From Alteromonadales bacterium alter-6D02 (GTDB taxonomy: Bacteria; Pseudomonadota; Gammaproteobacteria; Enterobacterales; Psychrobiaceae), in assembly GCA_002835545.1 (NCBI GenBank), contig PIZK01000031.1, positions 17,822 to 81,821 on the forward strand: a stretch of DNA of 64,000 nucleotides, given 5' to 3'. The position numbers were made by a program, and so were the translations under genes. A model generated the notes under the pieces. That model made no database searches. It was given only the letters and a program-made list of their open reading frames with translations, and had not been told where the DNA came from. Below, piece by piece: positions 20,701 through 29,605 of the stretch (its first letter is position 1; each line of letters starts with the position of its first letter).

Positions 20701-21982
20701 TTCTCCCTTACGCGAGCCTCCTCAAGAACAACTTGTCGATACTACGGCAAATCATGCTCCACCAAGTGATATCATTGTTGATGATCGACGCAGCATTCAT
20801 GCCGGAGATAAAACCGTATTAATTGCAGAATTAGACAAAAATTTAGCGTTGTTCTTATGCGAAAAAGCACGCGAAAATAACTTTAAGTGTTTATTAGCAG
20901 AAAGTGGGCGTAGTGCGATTTACTTAGCCAAGGAGTATCAGCCAACCACCATTTTCTTAGATACTGAACTTGTTGATATCAACATTAATCATGTTTTAGA
21001 GCAGCTAGACTTCAGTGCCGCCACCAAGCATATTCCAATCCACATTATTGCGACATCAGCGGATGACAAGCCGCGCTTTTTAACACAAGGACGCATGGGC
21101 TGCTTAACCAAACCAATTGATAACAACGAACTGCAGTCGGCCTTTGACAAAGTCTCTCGCTTGGTTAAAAACAATACCCGTCATATTTTATTGATAGAAG
21201 ATTCAACAGGAAATCAACGCGCAACCTCACAACTACTAGAAACAGAAGACATTAAAGTTACCTGTGTCGCCACAGGCGAAGCCGGCCTCGCTGCGATTAT
21301 AAAGGGGGATTTTGATTGCATTATTCTAGACCTTGGGTTGCCTGACATTAGTGGGTTTGAATTACTCGAATCGCTCCATAATCAAGACGCTCCAAATATC
21401 CCTCCTATCATTATTTATACCGGTAAGGAAATCGACAATGAACAACAACGAGAGCTCGACAAGTACTCTTCTTCAATCGTTCTTAAAGGCGCTGATTCAG
21501 CCGAGCGCTTAGTTGATGACGTATCACTCTTTTTACACCAAACCCCACTCTCTCAGGTCGAGAATGTCTGTGCGTTGCATGATGAAGAAGCCCTACTTCA
21601 AGGGCGTAAAGTACTTCTAGTCGATGATGACATGAGAAACTGCTACGCCCTGTCAAAAATGCTGATGGAGATCGGCATAGACGTTGCAATTGCAGAAAAT
21701 GGCCAAGAAGCTATTGAGCTTTTAGAACAAGCTGATGATTTTGAGTTGATTCTAATGGACACCATGATGCCTGTTATGGATGGTAATCAAGCAACCGAAG
21801 CGATTCGTAAGATGGCCGCTTACCAAGAGGTGCCTATTATTGCGCTAACAGCGAAAACTATGCCTGAAGATAAAGAGAGATGCTTCGAGGCAGGCGCTTC
21901 AGAATATATCACCAAACCCTTTGTGTTTGATGAATTGGTGTCTGTCATGCGTATTTGGTTATTTCCCAACAAAGAAGAGTAG
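17735..21982 (+). CDS. Hybrid sensor histidine kinase with duplicated sensor and three receivers
   Basis: 1415 residues. TM1 is at 12-34 and TM2 at 317-336. The periplasmic part holds two copies of one ~120-residue module: DDDVPGVILYL...GDM from residue 43 and NDDLPGVRYYL...GDM from residue 179, each with a LEPLEQ motif. HAMP units (340-450), GAF (480-640), a Gln-rich coiled coil (650-720), HisKA with H735 (SHELRTPL) and a HATPase follow. Three receiver domains close the protein, with aspartates D1076, D1199 and D1342. The first receiver is diverged around its acidic pocket; the last is canonical. It lies just before the borosin pair, with a hairpin and ~120 bp between. The ligand is unknown. 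Confidence 0.92.
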   Translation: MAFTIGRKIGAAFAVILLLIIAMGITVYTLTTGILTDSEDIRDDDVPGVILYLQILDEIGDMHSNVVEYSTGEIDEVEEFHSNFKEFQYYFSQLEPLEQGTESDNEKMATIERLVNDYASQIIRDVFEKYDPQDELWAKQIVDELEHKQGAELEKLLDSLKEQEYQEALAAKNIDRAINDDLPGVRYYLELVDEAGDMLASLSDYVSGELDEEQEFRANAEDFTRYFNLLEPLEQKPSEIRDLITINRLYNDIVLTADAVFRRFDPKVRLNALAIIDSLEHDKIEQLENILDSSSLEEQQDASTALNQLSQTLTTVNAIVISLAIASLIIGVLISYWISNTILRAVGGEPAVIEEMANEVAKGNIELNFDSNNETGIYAALQKMIVALRIKITMTEKIAQGDLSTDIPLTSDKDSLGIALNKMQLNFKDMIEQANAFANGNYNSQITPRSAQDEFGIALSHMMQQVTDRNKQVESQNWLKTQVVKISKISQAVDNIEKMSQQLVSELATILGAGHAAFYMLEDNDGKSEAIFRLLSSYAYVKRKNISNEYKLGEGLVGQCALEQHNIVLTNVPDDYIKITSGLGEKPPLNIALIPILFENTCIAVIELASFNHFNDTQMDFLEQAIPSLGITMNSLLSRQRIVDLLQQSQNQTEQLQVQSEELQATNTELKLKASELNKQSDQLQLTNQDLEQKTQALEIKQRDIEIKNQQIEQKAEELSVASKYKSEFLANMSHELRTPLNSLLLLAKALSNNKDGNLTPVQVEDAKVIFEGGSSLLSLINDIMDLSKVEAGKLTINHEAVAFDLLTKNLEKTFTPIAKDRELTFTIDIADNVPNTIISDGLRIEQILRNLLSNAMKFTPQGNVTLTIANADETVVPSQSKLNLSETIALAVTDTGIGIAADKQQAIFEAFQQEDGTTCRKYGGTGLGLTIARELSRLLSGEIHLQSQLDQGSTFTLYLPKKLALQHADHNVIDTRSKPMGNKTLSHHSPLREPPQEQLVDTTANHAPPSDIIVDDRRSIHAGDKTVLIAELDKNLALFLCEKARENNFKCLLAESGRSAIYLAKEYQPTTIFLDTELVDININHVLEQLDFSAATKHIPIHIIATSADDKPRFLTQGRMGCLTKPIDNNELQSAFDKVSRLVKNNTRHILLIEDSTGNQRATSQLLETEDIKVTCVATGEAGLAAIIKGDFDCIILDLGLPDISGFELLESLHNQDAPNIPPIIIYTGKEIDNEQQRELDKYSSSIVLKGADSAERLVDDVSLFLHQTPLSQVENVCALHDEEALLQGRKVLLVDDDMRNCYALSKMLMEIGIDVAIAENGQEAIELLEQADDFELILMDTMMPVMDGNQATEAIRKMAAYQEVPIIALTAKTMPEDKERCFEAGASEYITKPFVFDELVSVMRIWLFPNKEE

Positions 21983-22008
21983 CGATAATCTTTAGCTAAG
22001 GATTATCG
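21983..22008. terminator. Hairpin after the hybrid kinase
   Basis: CGATAATC (21983-21990) pairs with GATTATCG (22001-22008) around a 10 nt loop directly at the kinase stop. No strong T run follows, so it is either a weak terminator or an mRNA-end stem between the kinase and the borosin methyltransferase. Confidence 0.4.
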
Positions 22009-22101
22009 TTCAAACGCAACTCCCCTTTTTCTCAAATAACCAATTGATCCAGCTATTCATATTACGCACAATGCCTTATCGATTATAAAAAGTAATATGT
22101 A

Positions 22102-22920
22102 ATGAATAAACAAGGTTCGCTCACGGTTGTCGGCACAGGGATTAAAATTGCTGGCGACATGACACTCAATACTCAAGCGCAAATCAAGCAGGCCGACATC
22201 GTTTTTACTGTGGTGCCAGATAAAGTATCAAAACAATGGCTTGCCAAGTTAAATCCAAATACCGTTGATATGACTGAGTTTTATGGCAGCAATAAATCAC
22301 GGTTAATTACCTACAACGAAATGGCCAATGCTCTTGTTGAGTCAGTCAAACAAGGCAACAACGTCTGCGCCGCCTTTTACGGTCACCCCGGCGTATTTGC
22401 CTATGCAAGTCACTTAGCCATTCGTCAACTAAAAGCCCTAGGCTATCGTGCCAAGATGCAACCGGGCATTTCAGCTGAAGACTGGTTGGTTGCGGACCTT
22501 GGCATAGATCCGGGAAAAAGTGGTTGTATTAGTATTGAAGCGACCCAGTTTCTGTTTTATCAACGCACCATAGACCCCTATTCACTCCTCGTGTTATGGC
22601 AAATTGGTCTGGTTGGGGATCACACCCTCGCCTTAGATAAGACCGACAACTACCAACGTGGACTAAAAGTGCTCTCGAATGAGTTACTTAAATATTATCC
22701 GAGCGACCATCAAGTGATAATCTACGAAGCGGCTACGCTAGCATTATTTCCGCCGAGAATAGAACATATTGCCCTAGCGCAGCTACCTCAGGCGAAGCTC
22801 ACTGCAATATCAACATTAGCGATTCCTCCTTACCAAGAGGCCCCCCTCGATCTTGCGGTGTTAAAACAACTGGGCTTAACACCAGAGGATATCGATAACG
22901 CGTTATCCATTGATAAATAA
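22102..22920 (+). CDS. sonM: Split-borosin peptide backbone alpha-N-methyltransferase, SonM-like
   Basis: 272 residues of the tetrapyrrole-methylase fold. The SAM motif VVGTGIKIAGDMTL is at 9-22, YGHPGVFAYASH at 93-104, and MQPGISAEDWLVADLGIDPG at 119-138. It is colinear with Shewanella SonM as I recall that sequence, including the ATQF and LLVLWQI stretches. Y61, R67 and Y71 match the Tyr-Arg-Tyr set that borosin enzymes use for amide methylation, with the R-to-Y spacing of four seen in OphMA. It would N-methylate backbone amides of the peptide encoded 70 bp downstream. No cobalamin or siroheme genes are nearby, which argues against a corrinoid role. The start has no strong ribosome site. 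Confidence 0.88.
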   Translation: MNKQGSLTVVGTGIKIAGDMTLNTQAQIKQADIVFTVVPDKVSKQWLAKLNPNTVDMTEFYGSNKSRLITYNEMANALVESVKQGNNVCAAFYGHPGVFAYASHLAIRQLKALGYRAKMQPGISAEDWLVADLGIDPGKSGCISIEATQFLFYQRTIDPYSLLVLWQIGLVGDHTLALDKTDNYQRGLKVLSNELLKYYPSDHQVIIYEAATLALFPPRIEHIALAQLPQAKLTAISTLAIPPYQEAPLDLAVLKQLGLTPEDIDNALSIDK

Positions 22921-22990
22921 TTCAATCCTATTACTATAGGGACTCAAATAGATATCAGAAACTCTCTGAAAAGTTAGTAAGGTATAACAA

Positions 22991-23209
22991 ATGACAGATT
23001 TACTCGTAGAATATGTATTAGAACTTAATTCAAACCCTGAAGCACTCGCTGCTCACGAAGCGAACCCTGAGCAAGCTGCTCGCGACTTCGGCTTAGATGA
23101 GGCAGACATTCAGTTAATTCTCGACCAAGATGTAGCAGAGATACAAAAACGCTGCGACTCATCGCCAATTGATACTAAAGGCACGATGATTATGTTCTTT
23201 AAGCCGTAA
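22991..23209 (+). CDS. sonA: Split-borosin precursor peptide, SonA-like
   Basis: 72 residues. Residues 1 to ~53 form a helical leader (LVEYVLELNSNPEALAAHE, then NPEQAARDFGLDEADIQLIL) like the borosin-binding domain of SonA, with the NPE...GL pattern. The C-terminal tail after C55 is the probable core; it ends in a hydrophobic run TMIMFFKP, where backbone methylation would be expected on Thr/Met/Ile/Met/Phe residues. The ribosome site AAGG lies at a proper distance. It sits 70 bp after the methyltransferase and 32 bp before the next kinase. Which residues are modified, and whether the tail is cut off, cannot be read from sequence. Confidence 0.82.
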   Translation: MTDLLVEYVLELNSNPEALAAHEANPEQAARDFGLDEADIQLILDQDVAEIQKRCDSSPIDTKGTMIMFFKP

Positions 23210-23241
23210 CCCCACCTCAAGATAAAAGTAGCGTAAATAAT

Positions 23242-26097
23242 ATGCACATGACTTTTAAAATTGTACTGTTTGTCATGACGGTGCTTTTATCTTCTGCCTT
23301 AACAGCAACTGATAATGTCACTCAAAAAAACCTAACTATTGACAATAAGTTAGCTGAAATTGAACAATTAGCTCTTTCAGACTTGGAGCAGTCCAAAAAG
23401 CTCATCTTAGCAACAAAAGCCTTGTTAGCGCAAAAATCCACACCTGCCCAGCTGGCAACGTTCAATAATTTAACGGCTTATACGCATTTATTATCCAGAG
23501 AATATGAGCAAGCGTATAAGTACCTCTCTCTCAGCCAAAAGTATGCCCTTGAAGCTAATAATGTTTATGCCCAAGCAGAATCGAAACGACTAAAAGGAGT
23601 GTTATATTCACTCACCAACCTCCCTGAAGAAAGCCTGCCTTTATTTTTAGAAGCGCTGGCCTTGCATAAACAGTTAGGTTCAAAAAAAGAGTTTCATACA
23701 TTACAAGGCATCAGCCTTTACTATCGCAATCAGCATGACTTCAATAAATATTTAGAGTACGGACGCTTGCTTATTGAACACCCGCTTGTAAAAAGTGGCC
23801 CCCAATATAAAGGCACCGCCGAATATACTATTGGAGAGGGGCTCTTAAAACTAGGGCAATACGAAGAGGCAAGACCCCACTTAATCAACTCGATTCGTAT
23901 ATTAAACAGTATGTCATCCACTTGGGTCAGCGAAGCCTATATTTCATTAGCCGAATTAGAACTGTTAACGGGCAACACTCAGCAGGCCATCGACATACTA
24001 AACACTAGCACAGCCATGGCCACCAAAAATAGTTACTTTGCTGCCCAACTAAAAGCTGAACTACTCAGAGCTAAGGTTCATCAAACCATAGGCAATAACA
24101 CTAAAGCCATTGCTATTTTACAGGCTTTGCTGCCCACCGCTAGACTCCACAAAGATCAAGCGGCAGAGCGCCAAGCTGAGCAAATGTTCGCCAGCTTATT
24201 AGAACAGCAAGGTGATTATAAAGCTGCATTGCAACATCAAATCGCATTTAAGAACATTAGTGATAACATCAATCAGAAAAACCAACAGAGTAAATCAACC
24301 TTCTTACGTGCCCGCTTAGATTTAGAGCATCAAGAGCAACAAATCAAACTGCTCAAACAGCAACAAGAGCAACAAGCGTTTCAACAAGCTCAAAAGCAAC
24401 GAACATCTCAACTTCGAGATATTGCATTAGGCCTGTTCATTGTGCTCGTGCTTTTCATGGTTTACTACCTCATTAAAGCGCACAAAGTGAAGAGAAAAAT
24501 GCAGCAATTGGCTCTTGAGGCTGAAACCGCAAATAAAGCTAAAAGTAACTTTCTTGCTAAAATGAGCCATGAGATACGCACGCCAATGAATGCGATTATC
24601 GGCCTAAGTCAGCTGAGTCTCAAAGACGCGCTGTCTGACAAACAGCGTGAAAACATTTCGATGGTCCATGCCTCGTCTCAATCGTTATTAACCTTACTGA
24701 ACGATTTATTAGATTTTTCTAAAATTGAGGCGCACAAACTAGAACTCGAACAAGCCGATTTTTCACTGAGCGACTCGATAGACCGCTTACTAAATGTCTG
24801 TCACTTCAGTGCCCAAGAAAAACAACTTAAGCTCAATATCGTCATTGATAGTGACGTGCCCGATGCGTTTAATGGTGATGCGCTGCGCCTTGAGCAAGTG
24901 TTAATTAATCTAGTGAATAACGCGATTAAATTTACTGAGCAAGGCGATATCGCGCTTCACATTTCGCTGCTTGAACAACAGGGATCGGTTAGTCGCTTAT
25001 CGTTCGCCGTAACCGATCACGGAATTGGTATCGCCGAAGAGCAGCTCGATAAGCTATTTCAAGCGTTCTCTCAATCTGACAACTCTATCACTCGGCGCTA
25101 TGGCGGCACTGGATTAGGGTTAGTCATCTGTAAAGAAATCGTCGAGTTGATGTCTGGCAGTATCCATGTCACCAGTGAACTCGGCAAAGGGTCGTGCTTT
25201 AGCTTTAATGTCGTTCTTTCTAGCGGCAGTGACGTTAATTCTTCATTAATGAACCCAGCAGTCGTTAGTTTACCAGCATTCAAAATCTTAATCGTTGATG
25301 ATAGCAAAAGCTCTCGAGCGCTATTGAGTGATATGCTAAACAAATTCAACCTCGAGGTTGAGCAAGCACAGGGGGGGCTCGAAGCCTTAGAAATATTAAA
25401 ACAAGCGGTCACCGAACAAGCTCCCTTTGATGTCGTATTGATGGACTGGCGCATGCCCGGTCTGGATGGCTTTGAATCGATTCGCATCATCAATCAAGTG
25501 ATCACAGACAATTTACCGCACTTTATCTTAATTTCTTCGTTTGATAAGAGTGACGCTGCTGATTTAAGTCGCACGACCCCCGTTGCCGATATTTTAGAGA
25601 AACCAGTCAAGCCTACACAATTAATCGCGAGCTTAGCCAAACTTGAAAAGGCCACATCAGCTCCCACGCTTCCAAAGCCAACAATAGAAAATAATGACTC
25701 TAATTCAGCGCATTTAAATTTACTGCTAGCTGAAGATAACCTGATTAATCAACGGGTCATTCAAGGGTTTTTAGAAGATCTTAATGTCACTATCGATTGT
25801 GTCAACAACGGCTTAGAAGCCGTTAAAGCCGTGCAAAAACAACACTACGATCTTGTGTTAATGGATGTGCAAATGCCGCAAATGGATGGGCTAGAAGCGA
25901 CCCAAATGATCCGTCAAAAGTTTAATAATGATACGCCTATTATTGCCATGACCGCGCACAGCACCAAAGAAGACGAAGAGAAGAGTTTAAACGCTGGCAT
26001 GAATATGCACCTAACCAAACCCGTCGATTCCAAAGCATTAATTGCACTAGTTCATGATTTAATGGAAAAAAAAGCAATGGCCAATACATCGGTTTAA
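23242..26097 (+). CDS. TPR-containing hybrid sensor histidine kinase
   Basis: 951 residues. A signal peptide (about 1-22) precedes a TPR-rich periplasmic sensor (about 60-350; e.g. YEQAYKYLSLSQKYALEANN). A glutamine-rich coiled coil and one membrane helix (394-412) follow. HisKA has H443 in MSHEIRTPMN; the HATPase has NLVNNAIKF, DHGIGI and GGTGLGL. Two receivers follow with D735 (LMDWRMPGLDG) and D875 (LMDVQMPQMDG). There is no output domain, so it signals through a separate partner. It starts 32 bp after the borosin precursor on the same strand, so it is probably co-transcribed with it. Periplasmic TPR sensors usually bind proteins or peptides. Confidence 0.9.
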   Translation: MHMTFKIVLFVMTVLLSSALTATDNVTQKNLTIDNKLAEIEQLALSDLEQSKKLILATKALLAQKSTPAQLATFNNLTAYTHLLSREYEQAYKYLSLSQKYALEANNVYAQAESKRLKGVLYSLTNLPEESLPLFLEALALHKQLGSKKEFHTLQGISLYYRNQHDFNKYLEYGRLLIEHPLVKSGPQYKGTAEYTIGEGLLKLGQYEEARPHLINSIRILNSMSSTWVSEAYISLAELELLTGNTQQAIDILNTSTAMATKNSYFAAQLKAELLRAKVHQTIGNNTKAIAILQALLPTARLHKDQAAERQAEQMFASLLEQQGDYKAALQHQIAFKNISDNINQKNQQSKSTFLRARLDLEHQEQQIKLLKQQQEQQAFQQAQKQRTSQLRDIALGLFIVLVLFMVYYLIKAHKVKRKMQQLALEAETANKAKSNFLAKMSHEIRTPMNAIIGLSQLSLKDALSDKQRENISMVHASSQSLLTLLNDLLDFSKIEAHKLELEQADFSLSDSIDRLLNVCHFSAQEKQLKLNIVIDSDVPDAFNGDALRLEQVLINLVNNAIKFTEQGDIALHISLLEQQGSVSRLSFAVTDHGIGIAEEQLDKLFQAFSQSDNSITRRYGGTGLGLVICKEIVELMSGSIHVTSELGKGSCFSFNVVLSSGSDVNSSLMNPAVVSLPAFKILIVDDSKSSRALLSDMLNKFNLEVEQAQGGLEALEILKQAVTEQAPFDVVLMDWRMPGLDGFESIRIINQVITDNLPHFILISSFDKSDAADLSRTTPVADILEKPVKPTQLIASLAKLEKATSAPTLPKPTIENNDSNSAHLNLLLAEDNLINQRVIQGFLEDLNVTIDCVNNGLEAVKAVQKQHYDLVLMDVQMPQMDGLEATQMIRQKFNNDTPIIAMTAHSTKEDEEKSLNAGMNMHLTKPVDSKALIALVHDLMEKKAMANTSV

Positions 26098-26377
26098 AAT
26101 AATTTATCCTCTCACCGCCCCAAACACGGGCTGTTGATTCGAATAAGCAGTTACCGCAGTTAGAACAAATAGTTGCAATATTGGGTTGCCACTATCATCC
26201 TGACGATGCCACGTTAAGCCTTCCGTCACTTAACGTTTAACGGAGTCTTTACTTCACATTAACGAAAGCGATTAGCGTGATCAACCTCTCGTTTTGATAG
26301 GATAAAGCTGTAACGTTCGTACAGCGTTAATAGAAGGGTTATAATCTAGCCGCTTTCAACTATTTCAAGGCCTTAAC

Positions 26378-27637
26378 GTGAAACATATCACCCTCTTACT
26401 GCTCACTAGCGTCTTAATCGCTTGCAGCCACCAGCCTGATATTTACAACACTACCAACCAATCTCAGAATAATGAACAAAGTCATCAAGCACCGTATGTG
26501 CTCTTGGTATCCATTGATGGCTTTCGCTGGGATTACATTGAGAAGTACCAGCCACCCTTTTTAAGCCAGTTCGCTAAGAACAGTGCCAGCCTAAAGTCAC
26601 TACAGCCTTCGTTTCCAACTAAGACCTTTCCTAATCATTTATCCATTGTAACCGGGTCATACCCACAACATCACGGTATCTTAAACAATCGCTTTCATGC
26701 TCCCGATCTCAATAAAGATTATTCAATTTCCGACCCTACTGCTGTAACTAATGGTGATTTCTATTTACGAAAACCTATTTGGGTTATGGCCGAAGAGCAA
26801 GGAATGAGAACCGCCAGTTTCTTTTGGCCAGGCTCTGAAGCTAAAATTTTTGGAAAAAAGCCAACGTACTTTGTCAACTATGACCACAATGCACCACACC
26901 AACCTAGACTAGATACGGTTGTAAATTGGTTTAAGCTGTCAGCAGCGCGCCGACCACACTTTGTCACTACCTACTTTCACGATGTTGATAGTGCTGGTCA
27001 TCACTATGGCCCTAACTCACCACAAGTCGCTGCGGCCATTAGTAAAGTGGATAGCTCTTTACAGCAACTCCATCATGAACTTACAAAGCTTGATATTGCC
27101 GTCAACATAGTCATTGTGTCTGATCATGGCATGGCACAACATAACACTGGAAATTTTGAAACTCTCCCGAAAGGCTTGCAACAGCAATTCTTTAGTAAAG
27201 GCAAAGGGCCTATCGTTCACCTTTATCACAACAATAAAGTGCCATCGCTGCGTCAAGCTGATATCACTCAAGCTTTAACGCAATTAAACCAACAAGCACA
27301 ACATTACCGTTGCTTTGAATATCAAACGATCCCCGTTAAATTTAATGCTCACAAGTCACAACGCATTGGTGATATTACCTGCTTGGCCAATCAAGGCTGG
27401 GCAATTGGCTTTAGTGAACACCGAATTAAGGGAGACCACGGTTGGAGTCAATTCGCGAGTAAAGATATGGACGGGATTTTCTATGCGTCGGGTCCAGCTT
27501 TCAAGCAAGGTTATCAACACCCAACAACGGAAAACATCCATATCATGCCATTATTAGCACACATATTAGGACTGCAAGTTACAGGACCAATTGACGGTAA
27601 ACTGGAACAATTAACCCCATTACTCATCGATAAATAA
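26378..27637 (+). CDS. Ectonucleotide pyrophosphatase/phosphodiesterase lipoprotein
   Basis: 419 residues from a GTG start. The lipobox LLTSVLIAC places it as a lipoprotein. The alkaline-phosphatase-superfamily NPP domain has metal ligands D in SIDGFRWDY, D and H in DVDSAGHHYGP, D and H in VSDHGM and H in KGDHGWS. The nucleophile Thr is in FPTKTFPNHLSIVTG. These enzymes hydrolyse nucleotide or lipid phosphodiesters outside the cytoplasm, for nutrient salvage. It is a single gene with ~280 bp upstream in which no gene or clear signal is seen, and it converges on the DUF4153 gene through a strong terminator. Confidence 0.9.
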   Translation: MKHITLLLLTSVLIACSHQPDIYNTTNQSQNNEQSHQAPYVLLVSIDGFRWDYIEKYQPPFLSQFAKNSASLKSLQPSFPTKTFPNHLSIVTGSYPQHHGILNNRFHAPDLNKDYSISDPTAVTNGDFYLRKPIWVMAEEQGMRTASFFWPGSEAKIFGKKPTYFVNYDHNAPHQPRLDTVVNWFKLSAARRPHFVTTYFHDVDSAGHHYGPNSPQVAAAISKVDSSLQQLHHELTKLDIAVNIVIVSDHGMAQHNTGNFETLPKGLQQQFFSKGKGPIVHLYHNNKVPSLRQADITQALTQLNQQAQHYRCFEYQTIPVKFNAHKSQRIGDITCLANQGWAIGFSEHRIKGDHGWSQFASKDMDGIFYASGPAFKQGYQHPTTENIHIMPLLAHILGLQVTGPIDGKLEQLTPLLIDK

Positions 27638-27650
27638 ATCGTTCAAAACC

Positions 27651-27691
27651 AGCAAACGCTTCAAATATTTAATTTATTTGAAGCGTTTGCT
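27651..27691. terminator. 17 bp perfect hairpin between convergent genes
   Basis: Arms 27651-27667 and 27675-27691 pair perfectly around TTTAATT. It lies between the NPP gene and the convergent DUF4153 gene and is probably bidirectional, though the flanking T runs are short. Confidence 0.8.
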
Positions 27692-27716
27692 TTAGTATTA
27701 ACATTGGCATTAAGTA

Positions 27717-29447
27717 TTAATGACTCTGCACTCTAAAGACCTTATCGCCAACTCTTACGTCTTGATAGCGTGCCGGTTGCAATTCAAACGCTCCTTGCCT
27801 TAACGATTCTAATAACACGCCTCGCTGTTCGTCATTGCCCCCATTGTTCGGTAAATATCCCGTCACTTGCCAACGATTATTAACCTCATCAAGGATTTCA
27901 ATGTTGCCCCAATTGTTGTTATCAAAGAATAACACCTCACTTTCTCCATCAGAGTTTAAGTCAATCGGAAATAAAGCACAGGCTTTCTCAAGACAACTCG
28001 CCACCTCAATTAAGCTAGCAAGGCGCTCTGCTGAAATTAATGGTTGCAGGGGCCACACAAATTTAGCCTCAGCTTTGTTCAAGTCATGCAAGGCATCCTG
28101 CCATTGCCACGCACTCTCACTCAATGCTAATAGGGTCAATCGGCTGTTAATTACCTCAAATTCAGAGTGTGTTGTGTCATTCGCTAATTGTTCGAGTGCT
28201 TCCTGCCCAACTTGTCCCATGCCAAATTTTAACGCACCATAATCAAATTCCAGAGCAGTGACTTGCTGTTGATGTAAACGCGCTAACTGACTATTCACAC
28301 TCACCGTAAGCGGATTAAGCCACGGTGAATGACCAACCGATAACATTATAATGACGAGGCCTGTACTCATCACATTAGCCCGCTTTAACCAACAAAAGCT
28401 TGCTTGTGGCTTTATTAGCAGCGTTAAGTAGCTCAAGACGTATGCACCAATGCCCATCACCGCAAAACTTAAATACACCCGCGGTGGTGTCCAGCCATAT
28501 TGCCCAACACGCAAAGAGACCGAATAAGCAGCAATCACAATTAAGATACTCAATGAGGCGATGCTGGCCAACACCAACCAACGGACGGCGCTCGGGTAAG
28601 GAAAATGTAAACACTGACTGTCTAGCGCTTCTTTTGGGTAACAAGCACCATTGAATAAGAAAATATTTAATGCAATCAGTACTAAAATTAGCGGGGTCGC
28701 GAACCCTGTTGACCACACCCCGTCTAAGCCAGAAAAAGGCAAGTTGGCCACAAAGATGACGGTTAAAAATGCCACTAGCGGTAGGAGCATTTTACAGATA
28801 GATAACAGCAAACTTTTTAATGAGGTGATGATATTTTGATAGCTCATCGCCATATATAGACCCACACCAAAAGCAGCTCCAAGCGTTGGCCAAGCAAACC
28901 ATTCGTGATAAAAGATATCCTCAAACACTGCAATACCAATCACCGAAAACAGTGTCACCCACAACACAATAACGAGCCAATATAAGCTAGTAAAAAACAA
29001 GGCAAAGCCAACAATTAACACATTACTCCAGCTATGAACGAACAGCTGATGATAGGCATCATTACACCAAGAGTTTGGCTGCGTAAAACCTGCAGCGCTA
29101 AGCTGAATAAAAGGTAAAGTGATATAACTTAAAACTAGCGCACTCACTACCCATAATGGATATAACTCATCAACATCTTGTAAGGCGACATAATACGAGG
29201 TGAAGCCTAGAAACATGCTTAATACGAAAAGCGGCAACCAACTGTATCGACGACTAACCGTCGACACATTGCTTTGCAACACCTCTGGGCACAATTGAAG
29301 AAAAAGTAACATCGACATTAATCCCATATCGATACCTAGCAATAACGTTTGGTGGGCTTGCCATGAATCCCACCATGCAATATTTAACGCCAGCAATATA
29401 CCTTGTAACATACCTAACAAAACGTGCACACTTAATCGATAAGGCAT
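27717..29447 (-). CDS. DUF4153-type polytopic membrane protein
   Basis: 576 residues from the ATG at 29447, which follows TAAGGA; the frame extends to 29516 without a ribosome site. About 11-12 hydrophobic segments fill residues 1-395 (e.g. HVLLGMLQGILLALNIAWW and VLSYITLPFIQLSAAGF). A soluble C-terminal domain of ~180 residues ends the protein and contains a calcium-like loop DLNSDGESEV. The arrangement fits DUF4153 proteins of Shewanella and Vibrio, of unknown function. The family name is from memory of the layout, not from a diagnostic motif. Confidence 0.7.
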   Translation of the reverse strand: MPYRLSVHVLLGMLQGILLALNIAWWDSWQAHQTLLLGIDMGLMSMLLFLQLCPEVLQSNVSTVSRRYSWLPLFVLSMFLGFTSYYVALQDVDELYPLWVVSALVLSYITLPFIQLSAAGFTQPNSWCNDAYHQLFVHSWSNVLIVGFALFFTSLYWLVIVLWVTLFSVIGIAVFEDIFYHEWFAWPTLGAAFGVGLYMAMSYQNIITSLKSLLLSICKMLLPLVAFLTVIFVANLPFSGLDGVWSTGFATPLILVLIALNIFLFNGACYPKEALDSQCLHFPYPSAVRWLVLASIASLSILIVIAAYSVSLRVGQYGWTPPRVYLSFAVMGIGAYVLSYLTLLIKPQASFCWLKRANVMSTGLVIIMLSVGHSPWLNPLTVSVNSQLARLHQQQVTALEFDYGALKFGMGQVGQEALEQLANDTTHSEFEVINSRLTLLALSESAWQWQDALHDLNKAEAKFVWPLQPLISAERLASLIEVASCLEKACALFPIDLNSDGESEVLFFDNNNWGNIEILDEVNNRWQVTGYLPNNGGNDEQRGVLLESLRQGAFELQPARYQDVRVGDKVFRVQSH

Positions 29448-29605
29448 TACTTTCCTTAGAGTTATATAATTTTTATCATCATAAACAACCCTAGCTGACT
29501 TAACGATGAACACCAAGATAAATTAAGAAATATATCTATGGTCAGGCGCAATTGGTCAACCATATTGTTATAATCTGCTTATGATTCCCCGATAAAGAAA
29601 CAGCC

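Noticed and set aside
22102..22920. Cobalamin or siroheme methyltransferase
   Set aside because: The fold is shared, but the Tyr-Arg-Tyr set, the SonM-like line-up and the adjacent precursor fit a borosin enzyme, and no corrinoid genes are near.
27835..28839. Plus-strand open frames opposite the DUF4153 gene
   Set aside because: They lie wholly within the minus-strand gene, lack ribosome sites and encode low-complexity products.
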